Of a stretch of DNA of 64,000 bases, positions 18,688-27,566 are shown piece by piece; the stretch's first letter is position 1; every line of letters begins with the position of its first letter. The DNA comes from Clostridia bacterium (GTDB lineage Bacteria > Bacillota > Clostridia > Lachnospirales > Cellulosilyticaceae). Location of the stretch: NCBI GenBank assembly GCA_029239755.1, contig JARBUI010000003.1, positions 62,001 through 126,000 on the forward strand, read 5' to 3'. The position numbers and the translations under genes are program-made. Under the pieces are notes generated by a model that did not search any database, had not been told where the DNA came from, and was given only the letters and a program-made list of their open reading frames with translations.

Positions 18688-19212
18688 TTACGGAATAATT
18701 AAATTCTTTCTCATGATAAAGTCTTTTTGCTTTTCATCTCCCATAATAAACGTATGGGTGGTAAATACATTAAATCCATTCTTTTTATAAAATGCAATGC
18801 CTTTAGTATTTTTTTCCCATACACCTAACCATACATAATGCTTATCCATTTGTCTTGCTTTTTCAATTGCTTCGTCCATTAGCACTTGCCCTAACCCTTC
18901 ACCCTGGTATTCTTTTAAAAGATATATTCTCTCAATCTCTAAAGCCTCTGGATCATAAATATCGGTTTGTGCCCCAAAGTCATTAAGCTTCATATACCCG
19001 GTTAATACTTTATCTCTATATAAAAAATAAAACATTGAATGTTGATTGTGTAGTTCTTGCTTTAATTTTTCTAGATTAAACGCATCTTCTAAATAAGCTG
19101 CCATAGTAGCAGCTTTATTAAGGGGACTAAAAGTTTCATCATATGTGTGATAGGCTATATCTTGAAGTGTTAAAAGATCACTCTCCTCACATTTCCTAAT
19201 AGAATGGTTCAC
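18688..19212 (-). CDS. GNAT family N-acetyltransferase
   Basis: A 174-residue GNAT protein. Motif A reads IERIYLLKEYQGEGLGQVLMDEAI, with the acetyl-CoA loop QGEGLG, followed by YVWLGVWEKNTKGIAFYKKNGF, the motif B region. The start codon is GTG and forms a GTGA overlap with the VanW stop, so the two genes are translationally coupled. The build resembles the spermidine/spermine or PaiA type of small-molecule acetyltransferases; the substrate is not assignable. Confidence 0.88.
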   Translation of the reverse strand: MNHSIRKCEESDLLTLQDIAYHTYDETFSPLNKAATMAAYLEDAFNLEKLKQELHNQHSMFYFLYRDKVLTGYMKLNDFGAQTDIYDPEALEIERIYLLKEYQGEGLGQVLMDEAIEKARQMDKHYVWLGVWEKNTKGIAFYKKNGFNVFTTHTFIMGDEKQKDFIMRKNLIIP

Positions 19213-20087
19213 TTATTCACTATCCTTTCTCCATCTCTCAATTTTATACCTAAGTTATTAACATCCTTTATCTGATTAAGCGGTATATATTTTTTGTCAT
19301 ATAGTACCCTTGAATGATTTTTTACAATGAGATGCTTTTGAACTATATTTCCCGTATACCTATCTATTACTTCCCTATAAACTTCATTATTTCTATAATA
19401 ATTATCACCTTCTTGATTAAAATAGTGATTCTCTTCAATAATATGGTAAGAATACTCTAATTCTTTATTACATCTTAGTTCTCCGCATAAATAGCCTTTG
19501 TTTATGTAAGTTATTAATTGAAATGTCCGCGAGGTATCATTAACAAACTGATAATCTAAGTAGTTATACATAATAGATGTACCCGTTCCAAATGGAATCT
19601 GTCTCCCGTAATCAGGAAACAAATCTATCTGGTTATGATGATGATGCTCTGTAATCGTTAAAGGACTATGTAAGATCATCCATTGAATAAGGTTAGTAAA
19701 CTGACACATACCTCCTCCTATTCCTTGATCTACATGTCCCAATCTTATAATTAATCCTTCTTTGTACCCTTTCTTCTTAGTACATTTCCCTACGAGCTTC
19801 CAAAAAGAAAAAGTCTCTCCTGGCTTTATGAGAATTTTATTTACCTTAGGCGCAGAAAGTTTAAGATTATGTTCCTTATTTTCTTGAAGTTTCTTATCAA
19901 CATTACCTAGAGTTCTTTGTATAAGTGATTTATGCTCATAGATTTTTATAGGCAATGGGTTACTCTCAAAAGTCTTAGCATACTGATTACGATGAATAAA
20001 CCATAGCACTTTTCTTTTAAGTGTCTCTTTTATCACCGAAATTTTATACGTTAAAGGACTTATTTCACAAAATAGCCTTCGGTGCAT
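19209..20087 (-). CDS. VanW family protein
   Basis: A 292-residue VanW-domain protein. The domain runs from about residue 85 to 215 with the signatures ILIKPGETFSFWKLVGKCT, GYKEG and GGGMCQFTNLIQWM. It lacks a recognisable signal peptide or membrane span, unlike the longer VanW protein at 35.2-36.5 kb. The name comes from vancomycin B-type resistance clusters, but VanW function is unknown and no van genes are near, so resistance should not be inferred. It is co-translated with a GNAT enzyme. Confidence 0.88.
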   Translation of the reverse strand: MHRRLFCEISPLTYKISVIKETLKRKVLWFIHRNQYAKTFESNPLPIKIYEHKSLIQRTLGNVDKKLQENKEHNLKLSAPKVNKILIKPGETFSFWKLVGKCTKKKGYKEGLIIRLGHVDQGIGGGMCQFTNLIQWMILHSPLTITEHHHHNQIDLFPDYGRQIPFGTGTSIMYNYLDYQFVNDTSRTFQLITYINKGYLCGELRCNKELEYSYHIIEENHYFNQEGDNYYRNNEVYREVIDRYTGNIVQKHLIVKNHSRVLYDKKYIPLNQIKDVNNLGIKLRDGERIVNK

Positions 20088-20241
20088 CTTTATTCCTCAT
20101 TTCTATTTTAATATAAAGTATTTACTTTATCTATCCATCTCTATAACAAATAGCTACCCCAAGTGAATATTATGCTTCAAATTTACAAAACATAAATTTT
20201 GAGATAATGTATACACATTTCAGTTGATGGAGGAATACTAC

Positions 20242-21807
20242 GTGAAAACAAAAGAACATAAAACGTTTGATGAGCCGCCAAGGTCTTTTTGGCTGGCAGA
20301 AACGACTTACCCAGAATATCCTGTTTTAAGTGAGAATCTAAATGTTGATGTAGCTATAGTCGGTGGAGGGATTGCCGGCATTACATCTGCTTATTGGCTT
20401 AGCAAAGAAGGGCTTAGAACAGCGGTTATTGAAGCTGATCATATTCTCCGTGGTACAACTGGACACACAACAGCTAAAATTACTTCGCAGCATGGGTTAA
20501 TATATCATAAGACTAAAAATGGGTTAGGTGAAGAATTAGCACGCCAATATGCCATTGCAAATGAATCTGCTATTCGAATGATTCAAAAAATAGTTACTGA
20601 AAATCACATAGATTGTGATTATATGCCACAGTCTGCCTATGTCTATACATTACAAGATAAGTATGTGGATAAAATTTATGATGAAGCTAAAACGGCAGCT
20701 TCGTTGGGCATTAAAGCAACTTACGCGGAAGAAACTCCTTTACCCTTTAAGGTTAAAGCCGCTGTAAGGTTCGATAATCAGGCACAATTTCACCCACTTA
20801 AATTTTTGCTGGCACTTACTAAAGAAATGACAAATAAGGGTACACTTATATTTGAACAAACAAGAGTTGTAGATATTGAAGAAAATGGCAGCTATATTTT
20901 AACAACGGATAAAGGTAATAAGATTACTGCAAAAAAAGTTATTATTGCTTCACACTATCCTTTTTACAATAAGCCTGCTATTTATTTCGCACGAATCTAT
21001 CAAAAACGTTCTTATGTTGTTGCAGTTAAGACAAAAGAAAAATATACTGGCGGCATGTATATTAGTGCAGAAGATCCAACCCGTTCTTTACGTAATCAGC
21101 CATTTGGCACAAGTGAATTAATCCTGGTTGGAGGAGAAAATCATAAGTCTGGTCAAGGCAAAGATGAAGCAGCCCATTATGAAGCACTTGCAGATTTTGC
21201 AGATGAGATTTTTACAGTAGAAGATATCCCATATAGATGGTCTACACAAGATTGTATAACCTTAGATAATATTCCTTATGTAGGACATTTCACTTCCAAA
21301 ACTCCTAATATGTATATTACAACTGGTTTTCAAAAATGGGGAATGACTAACAGCATGGCTTCTGCAATGTTATTACGAGACTTAATCATTCACGGTAAAA
21401 GTCCTTGGCAAGATGTTTATACTCCTTCCAGAAAGATATCACCCCTTTCAGCGAAAAACTTTGTCGTTCAAAATCTTAATGTAGCCTTTGAGATTACTAA
21501 AGGAAAACTCTCCCCCTTATCAAAGGACATTGAACTTAATCCCGGAGAAGCTAGAATTATTGAATTAGAGGGTGAAAGGACTGGAGCCTACAGAGATGAA
21601 GAAGGCACCTTATATCTTGTAAATACAACCTGCCCTCATATGGGATGCGAATTATTTTGGAATGAGGCTGAAAAATCTTGGGATTGTCCTTGTCATGGTT
21701 CAAGATTTTCATATAAAGGTGATATCATTGAAGGTCCGTCAGTTTATTCGCTCAGTGAAGATCACGATGTGAATACAATCAAAAAGGTTATTACTGAAGA
21801 CTTCTAA
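20242..21807 (+). CDS. FAD-dependent oxidoreductase with C-terminal Rieske [2Fe-2S] domain
   Basis: About 521 residues from the GTG at 20242, which has TGGAGG eight bases upstream; an in-frame TTG six codons earlier is less likely. A DAO-type FAD domain starts with VAIVGGGIAGITSAYWLSKEG near residue 35. The last 75 residues hold a Rieske centre with CPHMGCELFW and CPCHGSRF (two Cys-x-His pairs). Flavin oxidase plus Rieske fusions of this layout are common in Firmicutes but lack a defined substrate. It stands alone on the plus strand between minus-strand genes and is followed by a strong terminator. Confidence 0.93.
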   Translation: MKTKEHKTFDEPPRSFWLAETTYPEYPVLSENLNVDVAIVGGGIAGITSAYWLSKEGLRTAVIEADHILRGTTGHTTAKITSQHGLIYHKTKNGLGEELARQYAIANESAIRMIQKIVTENHIDCDYMPQSAYVYTLQDKYVDKIYDEAKTAASLGIKATYAEETPLPFKVKAAVRFDNQAQFHPLKFLLALTKEMTNKGTLIFEQTRVVDIEENGSYILTTDKGNKITAKKVIIASHYPFYNKPAIYFARIYQKRSYVVAVKTKEKYTGGMYISAEDPTRSLRNQPFGTSELILVGGENHKSGQGKDEAAHYEALADFADEIFTVEDIPYRWSTQDCITLDNIPYVGHFTSKTPNMYITTGFQKWGMTNSMASAMLLRDLIIHGKSPWQDVYTPSRKISPLSAKNFVVQNLNVAFEITKGKLSPLSKDIELNPGEARIIELEGERTGAYRDEEGTLYLVNTTCPHMGCELFWNEAEKSWDCPCHGSRFSYKGDIIEGPSVYSLSEDHDVNTIKKVITEDF

Positions 21808-21818
21808 TACTTGTTATC

Positions 21819-21863
21819 TTAAAGGCTATGCATTTACAAACGCTGTAAATGTATAGCCTTTAA
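21819..21863. terminator. Bidirectional terminator between convergent genes
   Basis: A long stem (TTAAAGGCTAT plus CATTTACA, with their complements, one interior mismatch) around a short loop. It lies between the Rieske oxidoreductase stop and the phzF-like stop. Confidence 0.85.
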
Positions 21864-21900
21864 GTTACATCATCTTCCTATTAAAATGCAATATATTATA

Positions 21901-22680
21901 TTAGATGTATATTTCCCCTTTTAAAAACAGTACAGCTGTTCCCGATATTTTTATTTTCTCTCCCCTATCTTCACAGAGCAATTTGCCCCCTCTCTTAGAT
22001 ATTTGATGAGCAGTAAGCTCTTTTTTACCTAGCACTTTTGACCAATACGGAACTAATGTGCAGTGTGCGGATCCTGTTACAGGATCTTCAGGTATTCCAG
22101 CTGCAGGAGCAAAATACCTTGAAACAAAATCAACATCCTTTCCTTTAGCAGTTACTATAATCCCGAACGCATCTAACTTCTTTAATATTTCTATGTCAGG
22201 ATTCATGTCTTTTATCTCATCCTCTGTTTCATACACGGCCATGAGGTCTCTTGACTGATACAATTCCTTTGGCTTTTTCCCTAGGCCTTGAACTAACTCA
22301 TCTGTTATTTCAGCATGCCTACCTTCTCTTGCTGGAAATATCATGATTAAGTTATCATCTTCTTTGGTAACTTCTAGAACTCCGCTTTTGGTTTCAAATT
22401 TTATCTCTTTTCCACTATAACCTATATGCTCAAATATCACGAATGCAGTAGCAAGTGTTGCATGTCCGCATAAATCTATTTCTCCTTCTGGTGTAAACCA
22501 ACGAAGTTCATATATATCATCGTGTGCTACGCAAAAAGCCGTTTCTGATAAGTTATTTTCTGCTGCCATACTTTGCATAAGCTTCTCATCTATCCAGTAA
22601 TCTAATATACACACTGCAGCTGGATTCCCTTTAAATAATTCTTCTGTAAACGCATCAACTTGATACATTGATATTTTCAC
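21901..22680 (-). CDS. PhzF family isomerase
   Basis: About 259 residues, started at the GTG at 22680 because AGGAG is eight bases upstream; a GTG three codons earlier touches the ribosome binding site. PhzF/DapF-fold features are VDAFTEELFKGNPAAVCIL near the start, ENNLSETAFC with the catalytic Glu, WFTPEGEIDLCGHATLA, and the C-terminal GIPEDPVTGSAHCTLVPYW. The family catalyses isomerisations such as DHHA conversion in phenazine synthesis, but most members, including those outside phenazine clusters as here, have unknown substrates. Confidence 0.92.
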   Translation of the reverse strand: MKISMYQVDAFTEELFKGNPAAVCILDYWIDEKLMQSMAAENNLSETAFCVAHDDIYELRWFTPEGEIDLCGHATLATAFVIFEHIGYSGKEIKFETKSGVLEVTKEDDNLIMIFPAREGRHAEITDELVQGLGKKPKELYQSRDLMAVYETEDEIKDMNPDIEILKKLDAFGIIVTAKGKDVDFVSRYFAPAAGIPEDPVTGSAHCTLVPYWSKVLGKKELTAHQISKRGGKLLCEDRGEKIKISGTAVLFLKGEIYI

Positions 22681-22780
22681 TTTACTCACTCCTAACTTAA
22701 TTATCTAACTCGTTATTTTATCTGCTAAACATGCTTTTTATTATACGGTCTCATCTAATAAAATAGCTGCACTATATCAT

Positions 22781-24352
22781 TTATAACTTCTTACTTAATT
22801 CCCGTGCCGACCACATTGCATTTGTAACACCTCCCATATATCCAGTCCACTGACCTATGAAATAAAGATTTTCTAGAAACTCATGTTTGCTATGAAACTT
22901 GCCCATTCCAACGTTAAATTTATTTTTAGTAACATCCCATGAAAACCCACAGTGAGCTCCCCCGCTATTACCTGTAAATCTTTCAACGGTATACGGTGTT
23001 CCTAGCTCACATACTTCTATAAGAGATCTATCTTCAATTTCAGGTACTATTTTCTCAAGGTTATTAAGTACGTCTGTAATGACTATCTTTTTAATCTCTT
23101 TATACTGATCTGTTTTCTTGCCGTTAACAAGCCCCCAGTTATTCATCCATCCCTCTGGGGCACAAGTTAGATATATCTGAAGATTTGCAGCTCCTTCTGG
23201 GGCATGCTCTTTGTTAAGAAGTGAAGATGCATGAATAATCATAGGTGCATATTTATAAAAATCTTTTTCCTCAAATTTCTCTGAATATCTTAATATCCTA
23301 GGATAATAAATGAGCTCGTCCTTTCCTCCTAGATATTCTCTTATATGCTTGGAATCAACTTTTATTCCTACATACATAATAGGGATTGGGCGTGTTGTAC
23401 ATGAACTCTTTAATTGATTTAAAGTAACTTCACTTGAGTGCTTAGGATCTATCAAATCAAAGTATGCATGTCTTATATCTGCAGCATGAATAACAGCATC
23501 TGCTAAAAGCGTATGAATTTCTTTATCTTTTATGTACTTGACACCAACTGCATTTTTATTCACAGTGATGATCTCAATTGCTTTTGCTCTTGTTATAATC
23601 TTACCATTATGACTTATAATGATGTCTGCAATTTCATCGCACATAGCTTGAAATCCTTTATATGGATACTGATTCAGCTGATGATTAGCACAAATTGCCC
23701 CTATAAAGGTCATTAAGTTTGCGTTGCCTCCTTTTTGAAAGATATCGAAATACTTTCCTCCTGTCAGCAAAGTATATAACTTAGATTCTTTATCAATGTA
23801 CTTAGTTAAAGTCTCTTCAAGGTTGATATTAAAGCTGCTCATCATCATAGAGGCACCTTTTAATGCATTATGCTGAATGAGATCTTTTAATAATTTAAGT
23901 CCCATTTTCATTTGTTTTATCCCCGTATAGGACATAACAGATGACTCTGCATTAAATTTCATAAAATCAGCAGTTTTCTCAACAAACTCTAGGTACAAGC
24001 GCATTAAGTTCTCTCTGTCCTCTGGAAAAGCTTCCGCGCAAGCTTCAAGGTACTCCTTGGCACTCGTAGGTGTATACATTTTACCTTCTACATTCAAAGC
24101 AGCAGTGTGGGGTTTGAAATCTAACTTTTTATAAAGGTTCAATTCTTCAAAATATCCTCTTACATTATCTGCAACAAACCTTTCCATACAACTGTCAAAA
24201 TAATAACCTTTTCTTGTGAATCCAGCTGCCAAGCCTCCAACTGTCAAATGATTTTCTAAAAGAGTTACATTTTTACCCTTTTTGGCAAGTAATGCTCCGC
24301 AATATAGCCCACTAATCCCTCCGCCAATGATAATAATATCCTTATGCTTCAC
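22781..24352 (-). CDS. CrtI-like FAD/NAD(P)-binding oxidoreductase
   Basis: A 523-residue flavoprotein of the phytoene desaturase/carotene isomerase superfamily. The dinucleotide fold IIIIGGGISGLYCGALLAKKG starts at residue 6, followed by the VGGLAAGFTRKGYYFDSC motif. Near the C-terminus FIGQWTGYMGGVTNAMWSARELSKKL matches the closing FAD motif. The start is GTG with a G-rich ribosome binding site. No carotenoid genes are nearby, so a carotenoid role is not supported. The real substrate of these Clostridial members is not known to me. Confidence 0.87.
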   Translation of the reverse strand: MKHKDIIIIGGGISGLYCGALLAKKGKNVTLLENHLTVGGLAAGFTRKGYYFDSCMERFVADNVRGYFEELNLYKKLDFKPHTAALNVEGKMYTPTSAKEYLEACAEAFPEDRENLMRLYLEFVEKTADFMKFNAESSVMSYTGIKQMKMGLKLLKDLIQHNALKGASMMMSSFNINLEETLTKYIDKESKLYTLLTGGKYFDIFQKGGNANLMTFIGAICANHQLNQYPYKGFQAMCDEIADIIISHNGKIITRAKAIEIITVNKNAVGVKYIKDKEIHTLLADAVIHAADIRHAYFDLIDPKHSSEVTLNQLKSSCTTRPIPIMYVGIKVDSKHIREYLGGKDELIYYPRILRYSEKFEEKDFYKYAPMIIHASSLLNKEHAPEGAANLQIYLTCAPEGWMNNWGLVNGKKTDQYKEIKKIVITDVLNNLEKIVPEIEDRSLIEVCELGTPYTVERFTGNSGGAHCGFSWDVTKNKFNVGMGKFHSKHEFLENLYFIGQWTGYMGGVTNAMWSARELSKKL

Positions 24353-24418
24353 CGTTATTCCCCCTCTTATTTTACATGTACCCTCTTTTATGCTGTTATC
24401 TATAAATACAAAATGTAA

Positions 24419-24922
24419 TTAGTCCGCTTCACCGCTTACAATATGATAGGAACTTAGTAGCCATTCAATTAACTCATCATCAATCTCATCTATCACAGTG
24501 ATATTTATTCTATTTACTATCCTTTTTTCTTCTTTTATATGTACTTTGGCTATTCTGCTGCTATTGATCCCATACTCGCTATAAAACTCAATCATTACAT
24601 GCCGTTGTTTTCTTCTTAATCCAATAACAGCAAATGACTTTTTATTAACTATCCCTCCAAATTGGTTTTTTAGTAGTATTTCGTAATCTACAATACCAAT
24701 AGGTATATTTTCTTCATTCAAACTTACTATATACTGAGTTCCTGCATCATTATCTTCCTGCATGCTCAGCACCTTTTGAAATGCAGCTTCTGCTTCCTTT
24801 ATTGACTTAAATCTATCCAAATAAGTATACTTCATCACCTTTTCGTCAGAAAATATCTGATAAAAAAAATCAAAGTCTGGCTTTCCCAATTTTCTAAACG
24901 ATAATCTTTGGCTTTTAAACAT
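24419..24922 (-). CDS. Chimeric small protein: GNAT N-terminal half joined to a DUF5655-like C-terminal half
   Basis: About 167 residues from the ATG at 24922 (GGAGGG just upstream). Residues 1-85 look like a RimJ-type GNAT N-terminus (RLSFRKLGKPDFDFFYQIFSD, EAEAAF, then NIPIGIVDYEI), but the acetyl-CoA motif A (RxxGxG) never appears. From about residue 90 (NKKSFAVIGLRRKQ) the sequence changes to a pattern I associate with DUF5655-type domains, ending in IDDELIEWLLSSYHI. The simplest reading is a deletion fusion of two genes that stayed in frame. It is unlikely to be an active acetyltransferase; whether the C-terminal part works is unknown. Confidence 0.65.
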   Translation of the reverse strand: MFKSQRLSFRKLGKPDFDFFYQIFSDEKVMKYTYLDRFKSIKEAEAAFQKVLSMQEDNDAGTQYIVSLNEENIPIGIVDYEILLKNQFGGIVNKKSFAVIGLRRKQRHVMIEFYSEYGINSSRIAKVHIKEEKRIVNRINITVIDEIDDELIEWLLSSYHIVSGEAD

Positions 24923-25102
24923 TATTCCCTCCAGCACTAAGTCTTTAATATTATTTATAACCTTAAATGATTAAAAGGGAAAATAAAATTTTCAATAGAT
25001 TATAAACTATTTTATCCTATATCCTTAAAGTAGTCAAAATATTCTACATGTTGTTTGTTTTTATAAAAAGCTTTCTCTCATCTACATGATGCGACATATA
25101 AA

Positions 25103-25132
25103 AAGGTGATTCATTTTTTCTAGAATCACCTC
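25103..25132 (-). terminator. Terminator of the C_GCAxxG_C_C gene
   Basis: Stem AGGTGATTC against GAATCACCT around a ten-base loop, with a T-rich tail on the minus strand. It sits 30 bases after the stop codon at 25162. Confidence 0.8.
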
Positions 25133-25161
25133 TTATTTCAAGTGCTATTTAATTAATGCCA

Positions 25162-25575
25162 CTATACTTGTTCCATATTTAATATGTCTTCTAAAATTTG
25201 ACACGAACTTTCAATATACTTCCCACATATATCATGGGGATTTCCTGTATAGCCTTCTAATAATTCTCCGCATACAGTTGAATGATGAATCTCTTTAAAG
25301 CGGTTAAAAAAAGTGTTTACTAGTTCAAATGTCCTCAGTCTGGCCTCTGCATCATCAGCTCTTGTTCTGCCATGTATAAGGCTTATGACCATGTAAGCAC
25401 CTGTTACAACCCCACACTCCCTTTTCATACCTCCCATCCCGCCTCCAAAACCTTGCGAAAGCTTAAGTGCTGTTTCATAATCCATCCCTAACGCTTTAGC
25501 GTAAGGAGCAAATACAGCTTGCGAACAGGAAAATCCTTCTTTAAAACAATCTAATGCCTCTTGTACCTTGCTCAT
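25162..25575 (-). CDS. C_GCAxxG_C_C family protein (putative redox-active Cys protein)
   Basis: About 137 residues from the ATG at 25575, which has AGGAGGG seven bases upstream; a start 15 codons earlier has no such site. The family signature is spread along the protein: FSCSQAVFAPYAKALG, GFGGGMGGMKRECGVVTGAYMVI, then single cysteines in STVCGEL, HDICGKY and SSCQIL. The family (TIGR01909-type) is thought to be a redox or metal protein, sometimes fused to other redox domains; no reaction is established. Transcribed alone, upstream of its own terminator. Confidence 0.9.
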   Translation of the reverse strand: MSKVQEALDCFKEGFSCSQAVFAPYAKALGMDYETALKLSQGFGGGMGGMKRECGVVTGAYMVISLIHGRTRADDAEARLRTFELVNTFFNRFKEIHHSTVCGELLEGYTGNPHDICGKYIESSCQILEDILNMEQV

Positions 25576-25670
25576 CTTTATGCCCTCCTTCATATTCTCC
25601 GTGTTATTATAATGGTTCATGCTTATATTAATTATACTGCATAAGCTAAGTATTCAAAATATAAAAATTA

Positions 25671-25709
25671 AAAGAGGAACTAAACGTATCAATCATTTAG
25701 TCCCTCTTA
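25671..25709 (-). terminator. Terminator of the hisS-aspS operon
   Basis: On the minus strand AAGAGGGACTAAA pairs with TTTAGTTCCTCTT (one G.U pair) around a loop of about 12 bases, followed by TTTAATTTTT. It starts a few bases beyond the aspS stop. Confidence 0.88.
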
Positions 25710-25712
25710 GGA

Positions 25713-27500
25713 TTATTCTTCTAATTTTTTAATACTAAGTGCTAGTTCTTGGAGTTGTTTATCTTCAACAGGACTTGGTGCCTCTGTCATGAGACAGCTT
25801 GCATCTTTTACTTTAGGGAAAGCAATAACATCCCTGATACTGTCAGCTTTGCACATAAGCATGATCATACGGTCAAGACCAAATGCAAGACCGCCATGAG
25901 GTGGTACCCCATATTTGAATGCATTAAGCAAATATCCAAACTGGCTGTAGGCTCCTTCTTCCGTAAATCCAAGAAGCTCAAACATTCTTTCCTGTACTTC
26001 TTTTTGATAAATACGAATACTTCCTCCACCAAGTTCACAACCATTTAAACACAGGTCATAGGCCTTGGCACGTACCTTCCCTGGATCTGTCTCCATAAGA
26101 GGAATATCTTCATCTTTTGGCATAGTAAATGGGTGATGCATTGCTACATATCTATTCGCTTCTTCATCAAACTCGAGAAGTGGGAAATCTGTTACCCATA
26201 CAAATTTGAACTCATCTTTTGACACGAGCTCAAGTCTCTTAGCAACTTCTAGTCTAAGTGCCCCAAGAGCTGAATAGACAACAGATGGTTTATCTGCTAC
26301 TACTAAGATTAAATCATCTTTATCTGCTCCCATACGTTCTTTAATTTTCGCAAGCGTCTCTTCACTGAGGAATTTTGCAAAAGATGATTTTTCTTCTCCA
26401 TCTGTCTTTATCTGATGCCAAGCTACACCTTTTGCACCAAAATCTTTGCCATAAGCTACCAGGCTGTCAATTTGTTTGCGTCCAAGGTCTCCCATTCCTT
26501 TTGCATTAATACCTCGAACCATACCCCCATCTTTTAAGGCATTTTCAAACACTGCAAAACCGCAGCCATCTACAAGGTCTGAAAGATCTTTAAGTTCTAC
26601 TTCAAATCTTACATCTGGTTTATCTGAGCCAAACCTATCCATCGCTTCTTGATAAGTAAGTCTGTCAATTGGAAGCTCAATATCCATATTCATGGCTTCC
26701 TTAAATACTTTTTGGATTAGTCTTTCATTAACACCTATAACATCTTCCACATCTACAAATGACATTTCAATATCTATTTGAGTAAATTCTGGTTGCCTGT
26801 CTGCTCTAAGATCTTCATCACGGAAGCATTTTGCAATTTGGAAGTATTTATCATACCCCGACACCATTAAAAGCTGTTTGAAAATCTGTGGTGACTGCGG
26901 AAGGCCATAAAAACTCCCCGGATGCACTCTTGAAGGTACAATATAATCACGTGCCCCTTCTGGAGAGCTTTTAATCAGTATTGGTGTTTCTACTTCTAAG
27001 AATCCTTCTGTTTCTAAAAATCTGCGTGCTGACTGAGCTACTTTGCTTCGCAGAATAAGATTCTTTTGCATATCTGGTCTTCTCAGATCAAGATAACGAT
27101 ATTTAAGTCTAAGTTCTTCTCTAACATCACTGTTTTCAACAATTTCAAAAGGTGTCGTTTCCGCTTCTGAGAGAATGCGAAGTTCCTTTACATCAATTTC
27201 AATATCGCCTGTTTTCATTGATTTATTAGCATCCACGCCCCTAGACACAACAATACCTTTTACGGCAATAACATACTCTGATCTAAGCGTTTCTGCTTTT
27301 TCAAATAGTGATTTTTCTGTGTTTTCACTAAAAGATAACTGCAGGAGACCTGTTATATCGCGTAACGTAATAAATAGTAATTGTCCTAGATTCCTTCTTC
27401 TTTGTACCCATCCTGTTACAACAACTTCCTCACCTACATTGGCTGCTGAAAGTTCTGTACAATGATGTGTTCTTTTAAGTCCTTGCATTGATTCTGACAT
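25713..27500 (-). CDS. aspS: Aspartyl-tRNA synthetase
   Basis: A 595-residue class II synthetase of bacterial type, full length. Order: N-terminal OB anticodon-binding domain (GEEVVVTGWVQRRRNLG), class II core with motif 2 FRDEDLRADRQPEFTQIDIEMSF split by position (about 219-237), the bacterial GAD insertion near 290-420, and motif 3 GGLAFGLDRMIMLM near the end. It charges tRNA-Asp (possibly tRNA-Asn too if the organism uses GatCAB; not decidable here). It follows hisS by 66 bases and shares the T-box leader upstream of hisS. Confidence 0.98.
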   Translation of the reverse strand: MSESMQGLKRTHHCTELSAANVGEEVVVTGWVQRRRNLGQLLFITLRDITGLLQLSFSENTEKSLFEKAETLRSEYVIAVKGIVVSRGVDANKSMKTGDIEIDVKELRILSEAETTPFEIVENSDVREELRLKYRYLDLRRPDMQKNLILRSKVAQSARRFLETEGFLEVETPILIKSSPEGARDYIVPSRVHPGSFYGLPQSPQIFKQLLMVSGYDKYFQIAKCFRDEDLRADRQPEFTQIDIEMSFVDVEDVIGVNERLIQKVFKEAMNMDIELPIDRLTYQEAMDRFGSDKPDVRFEVELKDLSDLVDGCGFAVFENALKDGGMVRGINAKGMGDLGRKQIDSLVAYGKDFGAKGVAWHQIKTDGEEKSSFAKFLSEETLAKIKERMGADKDDLILVVADKPSVVYSALGALRLEVAKRLELVSKDEFKFVWVTDFPLLEFDEEANRYVAMHHPFTMPKDEDIPLMETDPGKVRAKAYDLCLNGCELGGGSIRIYQKEVQERMFELLGFTEEGAYSQFGYLLNAFKYGVPPHGGLAFGLDRMIMLMCKADSIRDVIAFPKVKDASCLMTEAPSPVEDKQLQELALSIKKLEE

Positions 27501-27566
27501 TTCTTTACCTCCATCTTGGCCAGATCTTAAATCCTGCCCTACATTATATAGTTATCTATTTATCTT

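Noticed and set aside
19209-20087. Vancomycin resistance from the VanW genes
   Set aside because: No vanH, vanA/B, vanX, vanR or vanS gene is present and VanW function is unknown; the name alone is not evidence.
22781-24352. Carotenoid biosynthesis
   Set aside because: Only a superfamily-level match to phytoene desaturase; no crtB, crtE or other carotenoid gene nearby.
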